Position numbers and translations under genes: made by a program
The notes under the pieces: generated by a model
Databases searched by the model: none
What the model was told of the DNA's origin: nothing
What the model saw: only the letters and a program-made list of their open reading frames with translations
Part shown: piece after piece, positions 44,929 to 54,137 of the stretch
Position numbering within the stretch: the stretch's first letter is position 1
Layout of the letters: each line of letters starts with the position of its first letter
Assembly (NCBI GenBank): GCA_937918935.1
Contig: CAKZSI010000011.1
Location: 62,001 to 126,000 of the forward strand
Reading direction: 5' to 3'
DNA length: 64,000 nt
From: an uncultured Chloroflexales bacterium
Lineage (GTDB): Bacteria > Chloroflexota > Chloroflexia > Chloroflexales > Chloroflexaceae

Positions 44929-45270
44929 ACGTTCTCCGCTGGAGCGACGTGACCGGCGCAATGTGGACCATGTTGCAGAGTATGGTATGCGATGGGGCAA
45001 CCAGGTGTCAATACTTCAATGGAGAAACCTCCAGGGCTCATACAACGTCTTTGGGCTGAGACCCACCCCCCGCCGGAGGCGGACTTTGTATCAGCCCTGG
45101 GGAAAATCTGATTTCCCCACAACCGGCGATGGCGACCGCCCGCGGCGGCCCGTCCCCGGTATCAGCCCCGGGGAACACCTGATTTCCCCACAACTCTACT
45201 GGAAGGTAGGGCGCGGTTCTCCAAAAACCTCCGTGGTCATCCTGCCGTTTGTGATCAGCCCCCGGGGAGT
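44929..45270. other. yvcK upstream gap with paired palindromes
   Basis: This 342-bp stretch has no gene. It holds two GGGGAA-type palindromes (annotated next) and a third, weaker one near 44993. Confidence 0.55.
45098..45190. repeat. Two GGGGAAATC-type palindromes in tandem
   Basis: TGGGGAAAATCTGATTTCCC (45098-45119 in full) and GGGGAACACCTGATTTCCCC (within 45169-45190) lie 71 bp apart. Both are preceded by TATCAGCCC and followed by CACAAC, showing that a longer unit has been duplicated. Confidence 0.75.
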
Positions 45271-46590
45271 CTATCGTTCAACCCCGCGGTCGCTCGCGCT
45301 CCGGGCGCGAGCAACTCTGGATGCCAGTAGTTCCTGGTACAACTCGAGTGTCTGGCGGGCGACCACCGGCCAGGCAAAGGTCGAGTGAACGACGCGGGCG
45401 CTCTCCTCGCCCCAGGCGGGCCAGAGAGGGCGGGCCAGGAGGGCCAGGCGCAACTTCGCCGCCAGGTCTTCCACATCCCCGGGGCGCACCAGGTAGCCAT
45501 TGCGCCCATCAAAGACCTTGTCGGGAATGCCGCCACTGGCCGAGGCTATCAGCGGCTTGCGGTGTATCATCCCCTCCAACGTCACCAGGCTTGAGCCTTC
45601 GTACAGCGTCGGGTGGATTACCAGATCCGCCTCTTCGTAGAGACTGTGCAGTGCCGTATCATCGAGGCGCCCAACGAAGACAATGTGCCCGGCGATCCCG
45701 GCCTGCCGCGCCTGGCGCTCCAGCGCCGCGCGCTCCTTGCCAGTGCCAACCAGCAGCCAGCGCCAGCGTGGGGGTAGTTCGGCCCGCAGGCGAGCCAGGG
45801 CCGCGATCAGCACGTGAAACCCCTTGTTTCGTTCCAGACGTCCCACACTGAGCAGGATTAGATCGGCTGCATCCAGGTTCCAGCGCTCGCGCAGGTGTGC
45901 CCGCACATCAGAATTGACATAACCGAGGCACTCATCCACGTCAATCGCCGAGGGGATCACCGTGACGCGGTGCGGATCGACACCGAGGTAACGCGGCAGA
46001 TCGTCGCGGGTGCAGGCATCGGTGGCAATGGCCCGATCGGCTTGGCGGTGGCCATAGGCGTAGAGGGTGCGGAAGGGCGCGTAGGCCAGCCACTTGCGCC
46101 GGTCAGGGGTACGAAACTCCTCCATACCGTGGGGGTTGGCGACAAAGGGCAGGGTGCGCAAAAGCGGATCACGGGCGCGGATAAAGCCATAGCCGGTCGC
46201 ACAGAGGCCCTGACTGTGGACGACGTCGTAGGCTCCCCGGCGGGCCGCGCGGGCGGCGGCGCGGCCCAGTTGCCAGGAATACCAGGGATAGTTGATCTGG
46301 CGACCGACGATCCCGTTGGGCGGCAGCCAGGGTGAGGTATGGTCGTAGCGCACCTGGATCAGGCCGTGCAACCCCTGCGTCACAGCGCGGGTAGCCTCGT
46401 CATCGGCGGTCTGCCGGCCCGGGTCAGCCGGCTGTACGTACAGCGTCACTACGGCGCCAAGGCGTGTAAGGTGGGTGACCAGATGGAAGACATGGCGCTC
46501 GATGCCACCGTAGCCATGCAGTGGAAAGACCACGCGAGCCAGCATCGCTACGCGGATTGGCTGGCCGTTCAACGAGGAGGCAACATTCAT
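45271..46590 (-). CDS. GT4-family glycosyltransferase
   Basis: This 439-residue GT-B enzyme starts near RVAMLARVVFPLHGYGGIERH, the donor-side GG motif, and has a C-terminal domain with ILLSVGRLERNKGFHVLI and HPTLYEGSSLVTLEGMI (the GT4 EX7E pair). It likely adds a hexose to a lipid-linked or envelope glycan. The start at 46590 is favoured over 46599 because the -10 element at 46598-46603 overlaps the earlier ATG; with this start the message would be almost leaderless. Confidence 0.9.
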   Translation of the reverse strand: MNVASSLNGQPIRVAMLARVVFPLHGYGGIERHVFHLVTHLTRLGAVVTLYVQPADPGRQTADDEATRAVTQGLHGLIQVRYDHTSPWLPPNGIVGRQINYPWYSWQLGRAAARAARRGAYDVVHSQGLCATGYGFIRARDPLLRTLPFVANPHGMEEFRTPDRRKWLAYAPFRTLYAYGHRQADRAIATDACTRDDLPRYLGVDPHRVTVIPSAIDVDECLGYVNSDVRAHLRERWNLDAADLILLSVGRLERNKGFHVLIAALARLRAELPPRWRWLLVGTGKERAALERQARQAGIAGHIVFVGRLDDTALHSLYEEADLVIHPTLYEGSSLVTLEGMIHRKPLIASASGGIPDKVFDGRNGYLVRPGDVEDLAAKLRLALLARPLWPAWGEESARVVHSTFAWPVVARQTLELYQELLASRVARARSASDRGVER

Positions 46591-46597
46591 AGCGTGC

Positions 46598-46606
46598 ATG
46601 ATACCA
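46598..46606 (-). promoter_or_regulatory. Extended -10 directly before the glycosyltransferase
   Basis: Read on the minus strand, TGGTATCAT ends 7 nt before the ATG at 46590. That places the transcription start on or next to the start codon. Confidence 0.5.
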
Positions 46607-46744
46607 CAAGGCTGATGTGAACATACGCTTCACACGGGAGGGTCTGGGGAGGCGCAGCCCTCTCAGAAATCCTCTTCCTCGACCATTCGTGCAAGCGACG
46701 TTGCTGGAGGCGCCAACCACCCCTGCGGCAGAAGATGGCAGATA

Positions 46745-46753
46745 TGTTACAAT
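46745..46753 (+). promoter_or_regulatory. Extended -10 for bioY
   Basis: TGTTACAAT (46745-46753) is an extended -10; a -35 match is poor. The leader to the ATG is about 32 nt, including AAGGAG. Confidence 0.5.
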
Positions 46754-46790
46754 CAGCCCTATCAGGCGTAGCAGAAAAGGAGCGGTACCT

Positions 46791-47444
46791 ATGAGCAACA
46801 CCGGCGTTTCGAGCCCGGGCACCCTTGCGCAGCGACTCGTGCCTGCGCGAGGCGCGCTGCAACAGCCCTTCGTCCGCGATGGTCTGCTGGTTCTGGCAGG
46901 TTCCCTGCTTATGGCGCTTACGGCGCAGATCAGCATCCCCCTGCCGTTCACCCCGGTTCCAATTACCGGGCAAACGTTCGGTGTGCTCCTTATCGGAGCA
47001 CTGTTAGGCCCCCGTCTCGGTGCGCTCACTATGCTGGTCTATCTGGCCGAGGGCCTGTTGGGGTTGCCCGTGTTTGCCGGCGGGCGCAGCGCCTGGACGC
47101 CGAGCAGCATTCCCGGTATTCCGGTCATTATTGGTCCGACGGCGGGGTACCTGTTCTCCTATCCGATTGCGGCGGCGGTGGTAGGCGCCCTGGCGCACCG
47201 CGGCTGGGATCGCAAGGTGCAGACGGCCATCCCCGCCATGCTCCTGGGGAACGTGATTATCCTCGTCCTGGGCTTTCTCTGGTTAGCCGGAGTCACGGCT
47301 ATGCTCCGTGGCGCCGTTAACGTTGTGACGCTCTTGAATATGGCCGTGATCCCGTTCCTGCCAGGCGATGCGATCAAGATCCTGCTGGCGGCCCTGGCGC
47401 TGCCGGGAGGGTGGCGCTTGCTGGAGAGGCTGGATCGACAGTAA
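46791..47444 (+). CDS. bioY: Biotin transporter BioY (ECF substrate-binding component)
   Basis: This 217-residue membrane protein is the S-component of an ECF importer. Family motifs are ALTAQISIPLPFTPVPITGQTFGVLL, VYLAEGLLGLPVFAGGRS, GPTAGYLFSYPIAA, and PGDAIKILLAALAL. Six hydrophobic segments are visible. It takes up biotin together with EcfA/EcfT or alone; those genes are not adjacent here. ATG 46791 follows AAGGAG. No BirA box was found upstream. Confidence 0.96.
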   Translation: MSNTGVSSPGTLAQRLVPARGALQQPFVRDGLLVLAGSLLMALTAQISIPLPFTPVPITGQTFGVLLIGALLGPRLGALTMLVYLAEGLLGLPVFAGGRSAWTPSSIPGIPVIIGPTAGYLFSYPIAAAVVGALAHRGWDRKVQTAIPAMLLGNVIILVLGFLWLAGVTAMLRGAVNVVTLLNMAVIPFLPGDAIKILLAALALPGGWRLLERLDRQ

Positions 47445-47477
47445 CCTCACAATTAGCAGCAGTGGAGTTGGGTCGTG

Positions 47478-47504
47478 GCGCGGCTGTTGGATAGACAGCC
47501 GCGC
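47478..47504 (+). terminator. bioY terminator
   Basis: GCGCGGCTGT and ACAGCCGCGC form a perfect 10-bp stem with a 7-nt loop, followed by TTGTTGTCT. It lies 33 bp after the bioY stop. Confidence 0.7.
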
Positions 47505-47675
47505 TTGTTGTCTCTGGCATAACCATCGTGGAGGGTTGCGAGGAGGCTATGCCTCCCTGCAACCTTCGGTTCCGTCTATAGCGGGCGCGCCCTGGTGTAG
47601 CTCGAACCAGTCGCCCGCCGTGGGGCGGCAGAGAATCCTGGCAGGCGCGCCATCCCTGCTATCACCGTCGGCCCG

Positions 47676-47957
47676 TTGAACCTCGACCCGATACGCCGGT
47701 GCGTGGTCATCAATGGCCGTAACGAACAAATACTGACCGAGCGCGAGTTCCAGTTGCTCTATTACCTGGTGCAAAACGCCAGTTGTGTTCTTAGCACCCG
47801 GCAGTTGTTGCAGAAGGTCTGGGGGCTGGAAGATACGACCGATAGCAATCTGGTGCCCGTCTACATCGGGCGGCTGCGCCGCAAGATCGAAGCAGATCCG
47901 CTCAAACCGGCCCATATTGTTCGCGTGCGCGACCTGGGCTATACCTTCCGACCGTAA
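47676..47957 (+). CDS. Orphan OmpR/PhoB-type winged-helix domain
   Basis: The frame encodes only the DNA-binding half of an OmpR-type regulator: ILTEREFQLLYYLVQNASCVLSTRQLL, then VPVYIGRLRRKIE and VRDLGYTFRP. The receiver domain is missing. The only standard start in frame is a TTG at 47676, with no ribosome-binding site. However, the open frame runs from 47601 and its last codons before the TTG (ITVGP) match the first strand of the domain. It may be a stand-alone regulator with a non-standard start or the remnant of a longer one. Confidence 0.6.
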   Translation: MNLDPIRRCVVINGRNEQILTEREFQLLYYLVQNASCVLSTRQLLQKVWGLEDTTDSNLVPVYIGRLRRKIEADPLKPAHIVRVRDLGYTFRP

Positions 47958-47986
47958 AGGGCGTTTTCCCTTGTCGTTCCTGAGAG

Positions 47987-48021
47987 GAGGGTGTGGGAGG
48001 GATTATCCCTCCCACACCCTC
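47987..48021. terminator. Bidirectional hairpin between convergent genes
   Basis: GAGGGTGTGGGAGGG, loop ATTAT, and its exact complement: a perfect 15-bp stem, followed on the plus strand by TTGTTC. It is placed to end transcripts from both sides. Confidence 0.7.
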
Positions 48022-48100
48022 TTGTTCATCTCCTTGTCGAGCGGTGCAACTGCATCAGTCCGTAACGACCTGTTCACATGTGTCATTTCAGACCAGTTGC

Positions 48101-49132
48101 TCAGGCAGCAGCCCCGATCGCCAGTTCAACCAGGTTGGTTTCGCCCTGGGAGACAACCCCCGATCGGATGATCTGGTGCGCCATGGCCAGTGCTGTGATG
48201 CCATCCTCGCCACTGACAACCGGTGAGCGACCATCGCGCACCGCCTCTACAAAGGCGCGCAGTTCCTCGAAGAGCGGCTCGCGCCGCTGCACCTTGTGGC
48301 GAATCATGCGACCTTCGCTTACTCCCATCGTCGCCAGTGCCGGCCAGTGCTTGCCTACGCATTCGTCGTTCTCGTAGAAGGTCAAATCCTGGGTGAGATA
48401 GTTGGCGACGAACATCCCCCGCTCGCCGACAATGCTGAGTTCGCGGATCTTCGTAGGTGTGAGCCAGTTGATGTCGAGGATCCCGACGACGCCGTTTTCG
48501 AAGCGCAGCACCGCCGACAGCATGTCTTCGTGCGAGCGGTGCAGGTGACGGTGCAGTTCGACGTGCATCCGGCTGATCTTCGAGCCGAGGAGATAGTTCA
48601 GGATGTCCATTTCGTGCGTGGCCAGGTCGATGGCCACACCGACGTCCATGATCCGCGCCGGCAAGGGACCGACCCGGCGCGCGGTGATCTGAAAGATGTG
48701 GCCGAGTTCGTGCGCGTCGAGTTGCTGCTTGAGCGCGATGATCGCCGGATTGAAGCGCTCGATATGACCAACGGTAAGCAGTACGCCCTTGCGCTGGGCG
48801 GCTTCTACCAGCGCGTATCCGTCAATTACCGTCGCAGCGATCGGTTTCTCGATCAGCAGGGCCACGCCGTGATCGATCACGGCCCGCGCAACCTCGAAGT
48901 GGTGTTTCGTCGGTACAACAATGGATACCAGATCGAGACGCTCTTCTTCCAACATCTCCCGATAGTTTGTGTAGGCCCGGCAGCGGTACATGTCACCGAC
49001 CCGCCCTGCTGTGTTCGGATCGGTATCGCTCACGGCGGCGAGTTCGACCCCGTCCATGCTGGCATAGACGCGGGCATGGTTACGTCCCATGCTGCCGACG
49101 CCGATGACGCCGGCGCGAAGTGGTGCGCGCAT
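48101..49132 (-). CDS. Gfo/Idh/MocA-family sugar oxidoreductase
   Basis: This 343-residue NAD(P)-dependent dehydrogenase has VGVIGVGSMGRNHARVY-type dinucleotide binding at the start, the EKPIA motif, and the catalytic-region segment GVAIDLATHEMD. It resembles the nucleotide-sugar dehydrogenases (WbpB-like) that oxidise UDP-GlcNAc-derived sugars before transamination. A DegT aminotransferase lies 3 kb upstream in the same cluster, which would fit. ATG 49132 follows GGAGG at 5 nt. The downstream boundary is the bidirectional hairpin. Confidence 0.9.
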   Translation of the reverse strand: MRAPLRAGVIGVGSMGRNHARVYASMDGVELAAVSDTDPNTAGRVGDMYRCRAYTNYREMLEEERLDLVSIVVPTKHHFEVARAVIDHGVALLIEKPIAATVIDGYALVEAAQRKGVLLTVGHIERFNPAIIALKQQLDAHELGHIFQITARRVGPLPARIMDVGVAIDLATHEMDILNYLLGSKISRMHVELHRHLHRSHEDMLSAVLRFENGVVGILDINWLTPTKIRELSIVGERGMFVANYLTQDLTFYENDECVGKHWPALATMGVSEGRMIRHKVQRREPLFEELRAFVEAVRDGRSPVVSGEDGITALAMAHQIIRSGVVSQGETNLVELAIGAAA

Positions 49133-49203
49133 AACAACCTCCAGACACGATGCGATGGTTCCACGACCCGTCGGTACGGGCATCGTGCAAATGCCTTGCG
49201 GCC

Positions 49204-50676
49204 TCAGTAGGCTCCCTGACCCGATATGACCACGGCGATGGTGCGATAGATGATGTAGAGATCAAGCCAGATCGAGTAGTTACGGATGTAGTGCATATCC
49301 AGGCGCACGCGCTCTTCATAGCCGAGGTTGCTGCGCCCACTGATCTGCCACAGCCCGGTGAGACCGGGGCGCACGGTGACGAGGTTGTGGCGCCAGCGCC
49401 CAAAGTGCCGCAGTTCGTCGGTGGTGATCATCCGCGGGCCGACCAGGCTCATCTGGCCCAGGAGCACATTCACCAGTTGGGGCAGTTCATCGATGCTGGT
49501 GCGCCGCAGGAAGCGCCCGAGCCGGGTAATCCGGGGATCGTTTTGCAATTTGCCGGTCTCGTTCAGTTCTTTACGCAGTTCGGGCGTCAATAACTGCTCG
49601 CCATCCACCCGCATGGTGCGGAACTTGAAGGCGTCGAAGGTCTGGTTGCCCACACCCACGACCCGGCGGCGGTAAATGATCGGCCCCGCGCTGTCGAGAC
49701 GCACGAGCACGGCGACCAGTGCCAGCAGGGGGCTAAGGAGAATCAAGGCCGCCAGCGCCCCTCCCCGATCGATGATTGCCTTCCCGACCGCGTGCAGACC
49801 GGTAATGCGCGTCTTGTTGAGTCCCAGCAGGGGCACGGAACCCCGCTCGCGCACCTGCACCCCCACGGTCAGCAGTTCAAAGATCCCCGGCGCAAGCGAA
49901 ACGTCAAGGCGGCGCAGGGCGTCCATGGCGCCGTACACCGCAGGCAACCGCTCGCGCACCATCTCGGTGTCGGCGATGATCGCGCTATCCACACCTGTGT
50001 GCGTGACAATGGCATCAAAGGCTGTGACCGGGCCAAGCACCGGCACCCCCGGCAACACTTCCGTGCCTGGCGCCAGGTGATCGTCAACAAAGCCAATCAC
50101 GTGTATGCCGGCTTTGCTTGAGGCATTCAGTTGTTGGGCAACTGCCCGCCCTTCGGCATTGGCGCCCAGCACTACCGAACGCTGGATCAGGTAGCCACGT
50201 TCTCGAAGCGAATAGACCGCGCGCCGGACGGTGAAGCGCCATCCGATCGCCATTGCCGAGACCGAGGCCCAGGCCAGCAGCAGCCATCCGCGCGCGATCA
50301 CAAAGTCGGGCTGAAGGAACGTGAGCACAATAATCACCAGCAGGCCCACCGTACAGGCGTTGAAAATGCGGGCGTATTCGGTTGTGCCTCCAAAGATGAT
50401 CTGCGGGTTGTACAGACCATACAGGGCGAAGAGCGCCACCCAGGACGGGACGAGCAAGGCGATCAACGTTGCATAGAAGCCGATACGCGCATCCCCGGGG
50501 TAGAAGATCGGCCAGTCGGTGAAAAACCGAAGCATGTAAGCGAGGACGAATCCCCCCGCCACGCAAAGGGCATCGCCCAGCCCCATCCCCAGGAGCAACC
50601 ATCGCCATTCGTTGCGCCGAGCTTCTCTGGCTGGGAAGAGCTGTCCGGTTAGAATGTCGAGCAACTGGTTGTTCAT
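49204..50676 (-). CDS. Polyprenyl-phosphate sugar-1-phosphate transferase (WbaP/CpsE type)
   Basis: This 490-residue initiating enzyme for polysaccharide synthesis has about five N-terminal membrane helices, a CoA-binding-like domain (VVLGANAEGRAVAQQL), a further helix, and the C-terminal bacterial sugar transferase domain with FKFRTM, RRTSIDELPQLVNVL and RPGLTGLWQISGRS. It transfers a sugar-1-phosphate from a nucleotide sugar to undecaprenyl phosphate in the membrane. ATG 50676 follows GGGGAT. It marks this region as an exopolysaccharide or capsule locus. Confidence 0.95.
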   Translation of the reverse strand: MNNQLLDILTGQLFPAREARRNEWRWLLLGMGLGDALCVAGGFVLAYMLRFFTDWPIFYPGDARIGFYATLIALLVPSWVALFALYGLYNPQIIFGGTTEYARIFNACTVGLLVIIVLTFLQPDFVIARGWLLLAWASVSAMAIGWRFTVRRAVYSLRERGYLIQRSVVLGANAEGRAVAQQLNASSKAGIHVIGFVDDHLAPGTEVLPGVPVLGPVTAFDAIVTHTGVDSAIIADTEMVRERLPAVYGAMDALRRLDVSLAPGIFELLTVGVQVRERGSVPLLGLNKTRITGLHAVGKAIIDRGGALAALILLSPLLALVAVLVRLDSAGPIIYRRRVVGVGNQTFDAFKFRTMRVDGEQLLTPELRKELNETGKLQNDPRITRLGRFLRRTSIDELPQLVNVLLGQMSLVGPRMITTDELRHFGRWRHNLVTVRPGLTGLWQISGRSNLGYEERVRLDMHYIRNYSIWLDLYIIYRTIAVVISGQGAY

Positions 50677-50708
50677 AGCTATCCCCACCATTCATTTCAT
50701 CAAGGGTC

Positions 50709-52061
50709 TCACGCGCCGACAAGGGTTGTCGTGGCAGGTGTGTTGCGCCCGGCAACGTCAGCGATGACTTCTCCTGCAGTGCGGCGGGCAAAGGTGCACA
50801 CCGACTCGCCATTCGTCAATTGTGGATAGATCTGGCTGGTGTTGGCCAGGTAAAGCCCGGCGATCTCGCTGCGTATCGGCGGGATGAGGTCGGTCATTCC
50901 CACGGGATGCAACGGCTCGACATAACGCTCACGACCGATGCGCACTGCCACGATTTCCTCGTCGCGCAGGTCGGGAAACATCTGGCGCAGGTAGCCAGGG
51001 AAGGTTGCGCGGAGTTCGTCATCGGGCATAGTGGCGTAGCGGCTACCCGGCGCCACGTACTTGGGCAGGTAGACCAGGTGGTAGCCGCCCACGCAGGCCG
51101 GATCGATCAGGTTCGTTGTCTCGATCACGCCGGTGAAGGGAATACGCTCGTCGGTGATGTTCAGGGTGTAGTACGGTGTCAGGCTGCGGCGCAGCACCAG
51201 CAATACGCAGACGATGCCCAGGAAGCCCTCCAGGCGGCTCCAGCGCTCACTAACGGCCGCTGCCTCGGGCGGTAGCAGCCGGCGAGCGATAGGCGTCTGC
51301 GTGGTAATGATCACCTGGTCGCTCACATACTCGGCGCCGTTGATGCTCAGGCCCGCCACTCGTCCATCAGCGACACGCACCTGGTCAACCGTAGCGCCGG
51401 TGGTGATCATTCCCCCACGGGCGCGCACCGCTGTCGCCAGTGCGTCGATCAACTCCTGATACCCATTGGGCAGGTAACACATCAATTCCTGGCTTCCGCC
51501 TTTTGTCCGCGTATCAGTGGTGCGTACCAGCCGTGACCAGATGTAGGTCGCGGGCACCTGCGAGAAGTCGCCGTCGAACTTGGCCCGCAACAGCGGCTCC
51601 CAGATGTGGCGGGTCGTTTTCTCACCGCTCAGTTGCCGCAGCCACTCCGCGACCGGGATCTGCTCCAGGGCGCGCCAGTCTTTGATCTGTCGGCAGGCCA
51701 GGATGGTGTACGCCAGCCGCATCCGGTCGATCATGTTCAGAGGCGGGAAGCGCAGGAACTCGAGGGGCGTTGTCATGGGATAGCAGCGCCCGTCGTGGTA
51801 GAAGCCCATTCTGGTTGAGACCATGCGCAGGCGGCTTCGCAGGCCCAGTTCGTCCATGAGGCTCATCAGGGTCTGATCGCTGCTCAGGATGGCGTGGTAG
51901 TAGCGATCACAACTCATGCCCCCCAGTTCGTCGAAGGTGGTGCGTCCCATCAGACCGCCCAGGCTGGAAGCGCGTTCCCAGACCCTGACCGATTTGCCCC
52001 ATTTCAAGAACTCGTGAGCCAGTGTAAGTCCTAGAATGCCACCGCCAATGATGTCAATCAT
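50709..52061 (-). CDS. FAD-dependent oxidoreductase, amine-oxidase fold
   Basis: This 450-residue flavoprotein has the dinucleotide-binding IIGGGILGLTLAHEFLKWG at the start and a C-terminal FAD site (GLYLANTSQIYPQ). It belongs to the protoporphyrinogen-oxidase/UDP-galactopyranose-mutase-like group found in glycan clusters. The substrate is unknown. AGGA is 8 nt before the ATG at 52061. It follows the aminotransferase in the operon after about 200 bp. Confidence 0.88.
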   Translation of the reverse strand: MIDIIGGGILGLTLAHEFLKWGKSVRVWERASSLGGLMGRTTFDELGGMSCDRYYHAILSSDQTLMSLMDELGLRSRLRMVSTRMGFYHDGRCYPMTTPLEFLRFPPLNMIDRMRLAYTILACRQIKDWRALEQIPVAEWLRQLSGEKTTRHIWEPLLRAKFDGDFSQVPATYIWSRLVRTTDTRTKGGSQELMCYLPNGYQELIDALATAVRARGGMITTGATVDQVRVADGRVAGLSINGAEYVSDQVIITTQTPIARRLLPPEAAAVSERWSRLEGFLGIVCVLLVLRRSLTPYYTLNITDERIPFTGVIETTNLIDPACVGGYHLVYLPKYVAPGSRYATMPDDELRATFPGYLRQMFPDLRDEEIVAVRIGRERYVEPLHPVGMTDLIPPIRSEIAGLYLANTSQIYPQLTNGESVCTFARRTAGEVIADVAGRNTPATTTLVGA

Positions 52062-52172
52062 TAGTTGTTTCCTGTACCTATTTCTGATCCTGACCAGACA
52101 CCCTGCGACTTCGCTGCCCATCTGAAAAGGGTTCTTGCTCAGTACTGCGACGCGACTTCGGCTCAGTGGGGG

Positions 52173-52197
52173 TTGCGGGGGCCGCAGGCCCCCGCAA
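52173..52197. repeat. Perfect GC hairpin after the aminotransferase gene
   Basis: TTGCGGGGGCC, loop GCA, GGCCCCCGCAA. It is 64 bp downstream of the aminotransferase stop on the minus strand and could end or process the transcript. No T-tract. Confidence 0.7.
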
Positions 52198-52260
52198 GCG
52201 TTCCCTTTCGGAGGGGCGCCCCTCCAGGCTTCCCCTACAGAGGTAAGTCTCGTTGTAGAA

Positions 52261-53361
52261 CTACCGGCTCAGCACCTCGCTGGTCTCCAGCGACAGCGCA
52301 TTCACCGCTTCACTGATGTGGGCCAGTTCCTCGTTGTTCAGGCCAGGGTGGACCGGCAGTGCCAGCACCTGGCTGCTGAGCCGTTCGGTAACCGGCAGCG
52401 ACTGGTCGTAGCCCAGCGCGCGGTACATCGGCTGGTGCGGAATGGGCAACGGGTAGAACACCGCCGTATCCACGCCTGCGGCGCGTAGCTGGCGCATCGC
52501 TTCGTCACGATCGCCCAGGATGCGCACGGTGTACTGGTGGTAGACGTGGCGCACGCCGGGCCGGGCGAACGGTTTGCGCACCTGGGGGTGCCTGATCGTC
52601 TGGTCGAAGAAGGCGGCATTGGCGATCCGGCGCTCGGTAAAGCGCTCGAGCTTGGCAAGCTGGGCATTGCCGATCGCCGCCTGGAGGTCGGTCATCCGAA
52701 AGTTGTAACCCAGGAAATCGTGGTAGTACCGCACCCGGCTGCCGTGGCTCCGCAAGAGCCGCAGCCGGTCGGCAATCTGCGGATCGTTGGTCGTGATCAT
52801 CCCGCCTTCGCCCGACATGATGTTCTTCGTGGCGTAGAGCGAAAAACAGCCGGTGCCGAAGCTGCCCACCGGGCGCCCCTGATCCTGGGCCCCGATCGCC
52901 TGCGCGGCATCCTCGATAATCACCAGCCCGTGTCGCTCGGCGATGGCGCACAGGGCGTCCATCGCCGCCGGCTGGCCGTAGAGGTGGACGGGCATAATTG
53001 CCCGCGTCGCCGGCGTGATTGCCGCCTCCACCTGTTCGGGGTCCAGATTGAACGTTTGTTCATCGATGTCCACGAAGACCGGACGGGCGCCGGCCATCAG
53101 GATACTGTTGCCGGTGGCGATGAAGCTGAACGGTGTGGTGATCACTTCATCGCCAGGTCCAATATCGTGGGCCCGCAGGGCCAGAAAGAGGGCTGACGTG
53201 CCATTGCTTACAGCAATGGCGTGCGCCACACCACAGACTGCTGCGAAGGCCGCTTCGAGCCGTGCGACTTCAGGACCCTGCGCCAGCATGCCCGAACGCA
53301 GCACAGCAAGGACGGCTTCCTCCTCCTCGGGGCCGATCTGAGGACGGGCGACGGAGATCAT
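52261..53361 (-). CDS. DegT/DnrJ/EryC1-family sugar aminotransferase
   Basis: This 366-residue PLP enzyme has SNGTSALFLAL, EDAAQAIGA, and SLYATKNIMSGEGGM with the cofactor lysine in TKN. It transaminates a keto-nucleotide sugar in the cytoplasm. Substrates for the family include UDP-4-keto and 3-keto sugars; the Gfo/Idh enzyme in this locus could supply the latter. Its start overlaps the SIS gene's stop (TAATG). The ribosome-binding site GGAGGAGG lies inside the end of that gene. Confidence 0.93.
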   Translation of the reverse strand: MISVARPQIGPEEEEAVLAVLRSGMLAQGPEVARLEAAFAAVCGVAHAIAVSNGTSALFLALRAHDIGPGDEVITTPFSFIATGNSILMAGARPVFVDIDEQTFNLDPEQVEAAITPATRAIMPVHLYGQPAAMDALCAIAERHGLVIIEDAAQAIGAQDQGRPVGSFGTGCFSLYATKNIMSGEGGMITTNDPQIADRLRLLRSHGSRVRYYHDFLGYNFRMTDLQAAIGNAQLAKLERFTERRIANAAFFDQTIRHPQVRKPFARPGVRHVYHQYTVRILGDRDEAMRQLRAAGVDTAVFYPLPIPHQPMYRALGYDQSLPVTERLSSQVLALPVHPGLNNEELAHISEAVNALSLETSEVLSR

Positions 53362-53999
53362 TACCGGCCTCCTCCTACTGTTCGCGTAGCCAGGGCGTAG
53401 TACGGTTCAGGTTTTACCTCGCTCACCTCCAGGAGGCTCTCTTCAATGCGCAGCCCCATCGTGACCGCCAGGGAGTGACAGATGGCGCTGTGCACATCTT
53501 CCACTGCCGGCATGTGGTAGGTTGCGCTGTGTAAGCTGATCTGAGCGAGACGGGCCAGCTTGCCGCCGTCGAAGCCCGTGAGACCGACGGTGACTGCGCC
53601 CTGGGCATTGGCCCACCTGACGGCCTCCAGGACGTTTGGCGAGTTGCCGCTCCCCGAGATGGCGAACAGCAGGTCACCGGGGCGGTAATGGGTCATCAAC
53701 TGCTCAACGAAGATGTCGGCATAGCCCTGATCGTTGGAAAAGGCGGTCATCACCGGGACGTTGTCGGTGAGAGCCAGCGCCCGCACGCGACGCGCACCGG
53801 GCTTGATCGTCCATTTGGTTAAATCGCAGGCAAAGTGGGAGGCCGTGGCGGCACTGCCCCCGTTGCCGCACACAATAATCGTGCCGTCGCGTTCGTAGGT
53901 GTGCCAGAGTGCATCGGCAATCGCCTGGAGAGGCTCATGCGGCAGTTGTTGCAGGCTCTGCGATACCAGGTCGAGATAACGGTTGAGCGGGGTAATCAT
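53361..53999 (-). CDS. SIS-domain phosphosugar isomerase, GmhA-like
   Basis: This 212-residue protein has CGNGGSAATASHFACDLTKW and FAISGSGNSPNVLEAVRWA, which match GmhA (sedoheptulose-7-phosphate isomerase) and related SIS proteins. The AxHxxxE-type C-terminal helix is VEDVHSAICHSL. It may make a heptose precursor, but the rest of the heptose pathway is not seen. It is coupled to the aminotransferase gene. Confidence 0.9.
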   Translation of the reverse strand: MITPLNRYLDLVSQSLQQLPHEPLQAIADALWHTYERDGTIIVCGNGGSAATASHFACDLTKWTIKPGARRVRALALTDNVPVMTAFSNDQGYADIFVEQLMTHYRPGDLLFAISGSGNSPNVLEAVRWANAQGAVTVGLTGFDGGKLARLAQISLHSATYHMPAVEDVHSAICHSLAVTMGLRIEESLLEVSEVKPEPYYALATRTVGGGR

Positions 54000-54137
54000 A
54001 GGTGTCAGTACTCTCTACCGGGGGCTAAGCCACAGGGCCTTACCTCCAGGGCGCTATAGCTGGCCGTACATTGGGAACTGAGTAGTCAAACGGTCGAAGC
54101 ATGTGTTCGGGTTGTGCAGGCATTCGGCGCTGGAATG

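Noticed and set aside
46617-46790. Extended start of BioY
   Set aside because: The extra 58 residues run through a GGGAGG repeat and the promoter-like TGTTACAAT, and are absent from BioY proteins.
46621-46790. Biotin riboswitch or BirA operator before bioY
   Set aside because: No structure or TTGTAAAC-type dyad was found in the leader.
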